NCBI GenBank assembly: GCA_002478115.1
Contig: DLMH01000116.1
Span: 1-45,435, forward strand
Direction of reading: 5' to 3'
Length of the DNA: 45,435 nucleotides
Source: Candidatus Acidiferrum typicum
Lineage (GTDB): Bacteria; Acidobacteriota; Terriglobia; Acidiferrales; UBA7541
The notes below the pieces were generated by a model. The model had not been told where the DNA came from, did no database searches, and saw only the letters and a list, made by a program, of their open reading frames with translations. The stretch's first letter is position 1. Each line of letters begins with the position of its first letter. The translations under genes and the position numbers were made by a program. Shown here piece after piece: positions 39,791 through 45,435 of the stretch.

Positions 39791-41134
39791 TCAGGCCCCT
39801 ATTGAGGAACGCAGGGCGTTGGCGATGGATTGCGAATACCGTTGGACATCCGCGTCGTGCTCCGCTTCCACCATGACGCGCGCCAGCGGCTCGGTGCCTG
39901 AGTAGCGCAACACGATTCGGCCATTGTCCCCGAGTGCCGCCTCGGCCTCAGCGAGCGCGCGAGCGACTTCTGGCAGGGAATCGAGCGACGGCTTCGATTT
40001 CACTTTCACGTTCACGATCTTCTGCGGATAGTCTTTCAGACCCTCCACCAGGGATCCCAGAGATCCGCGCAAAGCTACCAGGCAGGCGACCTTCACGGCG
40101 GTGAGCAGGCCGTCGCCTGCCGGACTATCATCGAGGAAAATAATGTGGCCTGATTGCTCGCCGCCCAGGTTATTTCCCGATTTCAGCATTTCCTCGAGGA
40201 CGTAGCGATCGCCCACGGCAGCCCGCGCCAGGGAAATGCCCTCGTGCGCCAGCGCGCGCTCCAGGCCGAGATTGGACATGGAAGTTGCCACCACGCGCTG
40301 GTTCTTGAGTGCTTGATGCGCTTTCAGATAGCGCGCCACGGCCAGCAGCACGCCATCGCCATTGACGACATGCCCAGACTCGCCGACGAACAGCGCGCGA
40401 TCCGCATCACCGTCAAATGCCACGCCAAGGCGCGCGCCCTCGGCAAGCACGCGTTTCTGTAATCCCTCCAGATGCAGTGAACCGCAGCCGGCATTGATGT
40501 TCCGTCCATCGGGATTCACACCCATGGGCACAACATCGGCTTTCAATGCGCGGAAGAGCTCAGGCCCCAACTGGTAAGCAGCTCCATTCGCGCAATCTAG
40601 GACCACGCGAAGGCCCGAAAGATTGGCGGTGTCGATCATGCGGCTGCGCAGAAAATCGAGGTACTCCACATGCCGGGCGTGATTCGCCACCAGCGCGGGA
40701 CGCCCGTCGGAGACCGGTTCCGGGCGCAGGCGGAGAATCTCCGCTTCCAGCGTTTCTTCCACCGCATCGGGGAATTTCATGCCCGCATGCGAGAACAATT
40801 TCACGCCATTGTCGTGATAGGGATTGTGCGATGCGGAGATCACGACACCGGCCTGGAAGTCATTCTGCCGCACCAGGCAGGCAATTCCGGGTGTGGTGAT
40901 GACGCCTGCAAACTCAGCGCTCGCGCCGGCTTTCTCGAGTCCCGCTGCCAACACGGCCGCGATATGCGGACCCGATTCACGCGTGTCCATGCCGATCAGG
41001 GCATGCGCGGAGCCATGCTCGCGGCGCAAGAAACCGCCCAATGTGCGTCCGGTAGCGAAAAGGGTCTGGTCGTCGAGCGGCGGCGTTCCGGGAACACCGC
41101 GAATCCCATCCGTGCCGAAGAGTTCTTTTGCCAT
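39791..41134 (-). CDS. glmM: Phosphoglucosamine mutase
   Basis: 447 residues, full length. It begins AKELFGTDGIRGVPG. The phosphoserine loop is VISASHNPYHDNG, the Mg2+ loop is VAFDGDADRALFV and the sugar/phosphate sites are GGEQSGHIIF and VLRYSGTEPLARVM. It converts glucosamine-6-phosphate to the 1-phosphate for UDP-GlcNAc and peptidoglycan. It has no evident ribosome-binding site. It is divergent from the AI-2E transporter gene. Confidence 0.96.
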   Translation of the reverse strand: MAKELFGTDGIRGVPGTPPLDDQTLFATGRTLGGFLRREHGSAHALIGMDTRESGPHIAAVLAAGLEKAGASAEFAGVITTPGIACLVRQNDFQAGVVISASHNPYHDNGVKLFSHAGMKFPDAVEETLEAEILRLRPEPVSDGRPALVANHARHVEYLDFLRSRMIDTANLSGLRVVLDCANGAAYQLGPELFRALKADVVPMGVNPDGRNINAGCGSLHLEGLQKRVLAEGARLGVAFDGDADRALFVGESGHVVNGDGVLLAVARYLKAHQALKNQRVVATSMSNLGLERALAHEGISLARAAVGDRYVLEEMLKSGNNLGGEQSGHIIFLDDSPAGDGLLTAVKVACLVALRGSLGSLVEGLKDYPQKIVNVKVKSKPSLDSLPEVARALAEAEAALGDNGRIVLRYSGTEPLARVMVEAEHDADVQRYSQSIANALRSSIGA

Positions 41135-41346
41135 GCGTGCGTGAAAACCCGAGTGGGTGTGGCCTCGTGGCAGTCTAGCATACGCGCGAATTCACACTTT
41201 AACGGTTTCATGAAGAGGCTTTCCAAACCGTTTACACAGCCTCCAACCCACCTCACGGCCTGTGTTAATAGCAATGTAACTTCGGGTTCGCGGGCCACCC
41301 CGAAATTCTCCGAGTATGTTACCGTGTTGGGCGAGGGGAGCTATTG

Positions 41347-42417
41347 GTGTCTACGCCGGAAACACCACCAACGGTCTATCGCGTTTCAGGCTCGAATTTC
41401 AGCCTGCGTATCGTTGCTGCCGCGATCATCCTGCTCTTCTTCTACTACGCTGCCGGGGTCGTCATCACCCTGCTTTTGTCCGTCCTTCTGGCCTACTTTC
41501 TCGATCCGGCGGTGGAGTTCCTGGAACGCCTGCATCTGCCGCGGACGATTGGTTCCCTGGTGATGGTTCTGCTCTTGATGACGGTGATTTTCTCGGTGGG
41601 TTACGGCTTGTGGACGCGCACAACGGATTTTGCCGCGGATTGGCCAAAGTACCGTGGCATCCTGCAGGAGGCAACAGGTACCGTGCAGGGAAAGCTGCGC
41701 GGCATCGAGGGGAGCGTGACCGAACTCACCACGCCGGCAGGCACACCGAAACCCGTGGAACCGAGTACCAGCAGCAGCGACGTGCACAGTTTACTGGTCC
41801 GCGGCATCGGTTCGTTGTATGCCCTCGTCCTGGAGGCCACGTTCGTTCCTTTCCTGGTTTTCTTCATGCTGGCGGGGAAACGCGAGGCGTGGCACAGCAC
41901 CTTGCAACTCTTTCCGGTGGCTCGGCGCACACAAGTGAAGGAGACGCTGGAGGACTTGCGTGATGTCTTGCGCGACTATCTGGTGGGGATGACGGTGGTA
42001 TCGCTGGTGGTCATCGCCTGCAGCAGCATTTTCTTTCTCGCGCTCGGGCTCGACTATCCCGTGCTGACGGGAATCGTCTCGGGCCTGTTCAACATGGTGC
42101 CGTACATTGGCGCGGTGCTCGCCTGGCTCCCGGCATTTCTTCTGGCCATTGTGAAGTGGAAATCCATAAGTCATTTCGCGCTGATCGCGATTGTGCTCAC
42201 GGGAATCCACATCGTGGCGCAGAACCTGATCGCGCCGCAACTCGTCGGGCGCCAGGTGCGTCTGAACGCCGTGGCGATCACCATCTCGCTACTCTTCTGG
42301 GGCTGGGTGTGGGGCGGCATGGGGCTCATCCTGGGGATCCCCATCACGGCGGCCCTGCGCGTTATCTGCGACCACACGGAATCGGCGAAGCCCGTGGCGC
42401 GTTGGCTGGGCGCTTAG
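41347..42417 (+). CDS. AI-2E family transporter
   Basis: 356 residues from GTG 41347, with GAGGGGAG about 7 nt upstream (a TTG three bases earlier is possible). Eight membrane segments are seen in two groups: SLRIVAAAIILLFFYYAAGV, VVITLLLSVLLAYFLDPAVE and ATFVPFLVFFMLAGKREAWH, then a central PxLLGxxxSxxN-type region (VLTGIVSGLFNMVPYIGAVL) and IAPQLVGRQVRLNAVAITIS. The family (PF01594) covers autoinducer-2 exporters and cation antiporters; the substrate cannot be fixed from sequence. It is followed by the S1/P1 nuclease gene 25 nt later. Confidence 0.93.
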   Translation: MSTPETPPTVYRVSGSNFSLRIVAAAIILLFFYYAAGVVITLLLSVLLAYFLDPAVEFLERLHLPRTIGSLVMVLLLMTVIFSVGYGLWTRTTDFAADWPKYRGILQEATGTVQGKLRGIEGSVTELTTPAGTPKPVEPSTSSSDVHSLLVRGIGSLYALVLEATFVPFLVFFMLAGKREAWHSTLQLFPVARRTQVKETLEDLRDVLRDYLVGMTVVSLVVIACSSIFFLALGLDYPVLTGIVSGLFNMVPYIGAVLAWLPAFLLAIVKWKSISHFALIAIVLTGIHIVAQNLIAPQLVGRQVRLNAVAITISLLFWGWVWGGMGLILGIPITAALRVICDHTESAKPVARWLGA

Positions 42418-42442
42418 CACTCGATTTTTTCAGAGTGAGAAC

Positions 42443-43429
42443 ATGGCACACGAAATGAGGTCCGTCCGCCTGTTTGCCGGGGCAGCGTTTTTTCTTCTAC
42501 TCGATATCGTCGCAGGAATTCAGCCGGCCCATGCCTGGGGATGCAAAGGCCATCAGACCGTGGCCTTGATCGCCGAAAGGCACCTCACACCCGAAGCGCG
42601 CCAATTGGTTGAGAAACTTCTTGAAGAGAACCCGGTTGATCCGCTAGTCAAACGCTATTGCGGTTCTGCGATTCACGATTTGCTCGCGGACGGATCCACC
42701 TGGCCGGATGACGTGCGCAATGAACGCAAGAATGGTCCGTGGCATTACATCGATATTCCGCGCGGAGCTCCTCGCCATCCTCTTGAGGAGTATTGCGGCG
42801 CGCAGGGCTGCGTCACGAAGGCCATTGCCGAGCAATGGGCCGTTCTCAAGGACAGCCATGCCGAACCGCGCAAGCGCGCCGAGGCCCTCCGCTATGTCGT
42901 TCACTTCGTCGCTGATCTACACATGCCTTTGCATGCCTCCAACAACAACGATCTGGGCGGCAATTGTGTGCCGGTGCATTACCTTCGGCGCCGGCCGCGC
43001 CAGACGCATGACTCCTTTTCTCCCAACCTCCACGCGATTTGGGATACCGCCATCCTCGAACGCGACATGGAAGGCGCCGATCCTGCAGAATTCGCGGACT
43101 ATCTCGAGCAATCGTTCAGCAGTGAATTGAAGCAATGGCAGAAGGCCGGGATACATATCGAAGATTGGACCTGGGAGAGCCACGACTTGGCGGAGTCCGT
43201 GGTCTACGGTGAATTGAAACCCCAGGTTCCGGTGGAACCGCCCGTTTCTGTGAACTCTTGCGCCGACGACAACCACATCGGTGAGCGGTTGTTCCAGATG
43301 CAGTTGACTGCCTGCCAGGTGTATCAGGATGCCGCCGCAGCCGTTGTCGAGAAACGCCTGGCCCAGGCGGGTGTGCGGCTCGCCATGATCCTCAATGATG
43401 CCGCGGGATCAGCAGTTGTTGCGAATTAG
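42443..43429 (+). CDS. Exported S1/P1 nuclease
   Basis: 328 residues. The signal peptide ends PAHA-W, so the mature N-terminus is the Trp that binds the zinc cluster (WGCKGHQTVALIAERHL), as in P1. Further ligands: the Asp in WPDDVRN, HYIDIP, the His/Asp of LRYVVHFVADLHMPLHASNN and the H/D of LHAIWDTAIL. A second conserved part is SWLAESV-like WESHDLAESVVYG. It is predicted to be a tri-zinc enzyme hydrolysing single-stranded nucleic acid and 3'-nucleotides outside the cytoplasm, releasing phosphate. Its stop overlaps that of the convergent cytochrome gene. Confidence 0.92.
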   Translation: MAHEMRSVRLFAGAAFFLLLDIVAGIQPAHAWGCKGHQTVALIAERHLTPEARQLVEKLLEENPVDPLVKRYCGSAIHDLLADGSTWPDDVRNERKNGPWHYIDIPRGAPRHPLEEYCGAQGCVTKAIAEQWAVLKDSHAEPRKRAEALRYVVHFVADLHMPLHASNNNDLGGNCVPVHYLRRRPRQTHDSFSPNLHAIWDTAILERDMEGADPAEFADYLEQSFSSELKQWQKAGIHIEDWTWESHDLAESVVYGELKPQVPVEPPVSVNSCADDNHIGERLFQMQLTACQVYQDAAAAVVEKRLAQAGVRLAMILNDAAGSAVVAN

Positions 43430-43871
43430 GGTTTCCCCGCTGCTTTGGTTTCCGCCGCATCCGTTCCCAGCGATTTAATGTAGCTCACCAATTGCCAGCG
43501 TTCCGGTTCCGGGAGTTTCGACCACACGGGCATTTTTTTGCGCTCACACCATTCGTTAAGATCCAAAAAATCGCGCCGGGCGCCGCATTCTGTACCTCCT
43601 CGGCTCTCAGGCTCGGCGCCTTTTTGCCACCCATCGCTTCCTCCCCGTGGCACTCTTCGCAGTGTTCCTCAAACAGAACCCTTCCCGCAGCCGCCGCATC
43701 CGCATCGTGCGCCAGCGGATTTATCTTCGCGCGATATTTCTCCGGGGCCTTTTTCAGTTCCGCGTAGACGGATTCCTGCTCGGAGCGCCTTGGCGTCTCC
43801 TGTCGGCCTGCCGTTGCAACGGCTCCAGTGAAAAGCAGCACACCGGCGATTACAAATTGGTAGAGCTTCAT
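43426..43871 (-). CDS. Exported c-type cytochrome, frameshifted as sequenced
   Basis: Two overlapping frames make one protein. The first, from ATG 43871, has a signal peptide (FVIAGVLLFTGAVATA) and the heme motif CEECH within FEEHCEECHGEEAMGG, then IFWILTNGVSAKK. It loses frame at a run of seven T (plus strand 43533-43539). The second frame holds the conserved end MPVWSKLPEPERWQLVSYIK. One more base in that run gives a normal ~147-residue class I cytochrome c with the distal Met in KKMPVW. The ATG overlaps the stop of the upstream outer-membrane-type gene. An electron-transfer role is likely. Confidence 0.8.
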
Positions 43872-44785
43872 TCCTGCCGCCCTTTAAACAGCCCGCCGAC
43901 CATGCTGCCAAATCCGGAGAATTCCCGCGAAATTCCCCAGCGCAGCAGAAACTGGTGACTGTTGTCATTGAGCCCGAAGGTGGGCTCGATCCGAAACGTC
44001 CAGCCGGATGGGAGGTTCCACGCCGGCCCCGCACCTAAGTAGTGCGATGTGTCTCTCAGGCCAAAGCTGTAGCGGTCGCCCAGTCCGCCGTTGAGTTCCA
44101 CCCCCGCAACAAAATGTTGCCGGCAGAGGTTGCAGCAGTGCGCCGCGCCCTTCATCGCCAGCGGCCGGCTGCCTCCCATCGCATAGCCAAATTCCCAAGG
44201 CTCGTTGCACAAGTTCTTCGTGGCAATGGTGTTTTCCGTGAAATTCCAGCCCTTGTAGTTGCTCGAAAGTATGAGTTTGAACTCCAGTTCGCGGGCGCGT
44301 TCCTGGCGCGCCAGTGCGTTGGGCACGGCGTAGTCAGCTTCTACGTCGTGCCTTTCAACCTCTTTCAGGATCTTGTCGGCCGCGTTGGTGTTCTCAAATT
44401 CGACATAGAGGACGGGGTTGATCAGGTGCTCATTTTTCAGGGGGCGAAAGCGGTTCTCCCAGCGATAGCCCGTGAACAGGGTACTCTGGCTGAAGGTCGC
44501 CTGGCCGTCGAGGTACATCTCGGTGGCCCACCAGGCGGATGCGCCGTATTCCAATTCTGCCCAGTAGGCATGAAAATCCGGTCCGCCACGCTGCGTTCCA
44601 AAAGCGGAGAAGCATTCGACCTCCAAGCTTCCGGGTTCCTCTAAATTATGATCATAGGCGACGATATAGGGGTTTTCCTGGGAGTAGCTGGCGAGAGTGG
44701 ACGCCAGAAGAGCCAGCAAACCGAAAACGAGGACCGTTAAGCGCAGTACAAACAAACACAAAGAGTTAGGGGAAATGGTATGCAT
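43868..44785 (-). CDS. Exported outer-membrane-type beta-rich protein
   Basis: 305 residues from ATG 44785. Signal peptide at about 12-35 (LRLTVLVFGLLALLASTLASY). The mature part alternates hydrophobic and polar residues like a small porin-like barrel: ATEMYLDGQATFSQSTLFTG, LNGGLGDRYSFGLRDT, FRIEPTFGLNDNSHQFLLRW. It also carries a Cys-rich stretch CCNLCRQHF near residue 215. The stop overlaps the start of the cytochrome gene (ATGA), so the two are translationally coupled. No named family is recognised. It may be an outer-membrane partner for the cytochrome. Confidence 0.72.
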   Translation of the reverse strand: MHTISPNSLCLFVLRLTVLVFGLLALLASTLASYSQENPYIVAYDHNLEEPGSLEVECFSAFGTQRGGPDFHAYWAELEYGASAWWATEMYLDGQATFSQSTLFTGYRWENRFRPLKNEHLINPVLYVEFENTNAADKILKEVERHDVEADYAVPNALARQERARELEFKLILSSNYKGWNFTENTIATKNLCNEPWEFGYAMGGSRPLAMKGAAHCCNLCRQHFVAGVELNGGLGDRYSFGLRDTSHYLGAGPAWNLPSGWTFRIEPTFGLNDNSHQFLLRWGISREFSGFGSMVGGLFKGRQE

Positions 44786-45053
44786 CAATTGAGACTAACT
44801 TAGTCCTATATTTTATGCAGATAGGTTGCAACTAGATGGACCGTGCTTTTTCCTTCATCCCCCCTTGCATTCTTCTCCCGCCTTCCTCAGCTTCGGTGCT
44901 AGTCTTGCTCCTACATTCTTGCTGTTTGGGTATCCCAGCTCCTCCTGACGGGCTTCCCCCTCTTGCCCCCGGGTTCTTGCGCTGCTTCACGGCAACTCCC
45001 TCCCGGTGCCGTTTACGCGTATATTTCTTGTTTACGCAGCATTGGGAAGATCT

Positions 45054-45435
45054 ATGTGCACGACGTTACCTTCTGAACCGCTGTTGGAGCATCTCCTCGC
45101 CCGGTCTGACGAAGCGCTGGTGGGCTTCCGGACGGATGGCACCATTGTTTTGTGGAATCGGGCCGCGCAGGATCTCTATGGCTTCACTGAGGCGGAGGTC
45201 TTGGGAAAGTCCATCACGCAGCTTCTGCCTCTGTACGAATTGCCGGCCCTCGAGGAGTTGCTGGGAAGCCCGCAACGCATAGAGTCCAGTGAGGCAGAGG
45301 CCACCGAGCGCCTCCATAAGGAGGGCGTGCGCGTACCCATCCACTTGCATAGATCCCTGATCCGGACGGCAAACGGCGAAATTCTGGGCGTCCTTGAAAG
45401 AACGCGGCCGCTTTGTCGAGTAGGCGCAGCGGGTT
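45054..45435 (+). CDS. PAS-domain sensor protein, N-terminal part
   Basis: 127 codons visible, running off the right edge. GGGAAGA precedes ATG 45054. Residues about 8-125 form a PAS domain: LARSDEALVGFRTDGTIVLW, NRAAQDLYGFTEAEVLGKSI and the later PAC-like LHRSLIRTANGEILGVLE. The rest, most likely a kinase or GGDEF/HTH module, is outside the window. Soluble N-terminus without membrane segments. Confidence 0.85.
   Translation, partial: MCTTLPSEPLLEHLLARSDEALVGFRTDGTIVLWNRAAQDLYGFTEAEVLGKSITQLLPLYELPALEELLGSPQRIESSEAEATERLHKEGVRVPIHLHRSLIRTANGEILGVLERTRPLCRVGAAG

Noticed and set aside
44836..45282. 148-codon plus-strand open frame before the right edge
   Set aside because: It overlaps the PAS-domain gene in another frame and its composition is not protein-like.

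Overview
The window looks like a piece of a mesophilic Acidobacteriota chromosome. Base composition is G+C-rich throughout. The lineage clues are a GWxTD-domain protein, a carboxypeptidase-like outer-membrane protein, a FecR/DUF6600-type protein, the 'STGPKTAEGKAKS' family, a CYCxC-motif exported protein and many small lineage-restricted proteins. No rRNA, convincing tRNA, CRISPR array, prophage or conjugation gene is visible. The content is mostly housekeeping genes, with short accessory islands between them.

Layout. 1-1.6 kb: the 5' end of a nucleotidyltransferase-family gene (minus strand) and a gene with a 51-bp tandem repeat. 1.85-9.8 kb: four minus-strand genes, namely a GWxTD protein, an outer-membrane protein, a membrane PDZ-GAF-PAS histidine kinase and an NtrC-type sigma-54 regulator that overlaps the kinase gene by 8 nt. 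10-13.4 kb: an HTH-like protein, an EcsC-family protein, a REP-associated tyrosine transposase flanked by inverted REP hairpins, a toxin/immunity-like pair with apparent single-base frameshifts, and a repeat-rich segment with a perfect sigma-70 promoter but no recognisable gene. 13.4-21.5 kb: exported CYCxC protein, cyanophycinase-like protein, FecR/DUF6600 protein behind a near-perfect sigma-54 promoter, a three-gene unit ending in amrB, the methylmalonyl-CoA mutase catalytic chain and maf.

21.6-31.1 kb: pyrimidine synthesis is split between two divergent transcription units. The plus-strand unit is pyrR-pyrB-pyrC. The minus-strand unit is phosphatase-pyrD-rlpA-pyrF-selB-tatA, closed by a strong terminator; rlpA appears to have its own promoter. 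31.2-37.9 kb: DUF2207 membrane protein, a 57-residue zinc-ribbon protein, thiD, glutamate dehydrogenase, a YHS-like protein and serS. 37.9-38.7 kb: a gap holding two convergent candidate small transcripts. One (plus strand) encodes a 26-residue hydrophobic peptide followed by a strong terminator. The other (minus strand) is a sigma-54-promoted RNA of about 125 nt with its own terminator. 38.7-45.4 kb: DUF4349 protein, glmM, AI-2E-family transporter, S1/P1 nuclease, a frameshifted cytochrome c with an outer-membrane-type partner, and the start of a PAS-domain gene.

Two themes run across the window. First, a sigma-54 regulator sits in the same window as two strong and one weaker sigma-54 promoter; a link between them is inferred, not shown. 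Second, three reading frames (toxin, immunity protein, cytochrome c) are each restored by adding one base to a homopolymer run. That points to under-called homopolymers in the assembly, transcriptional slippage, or real decay.
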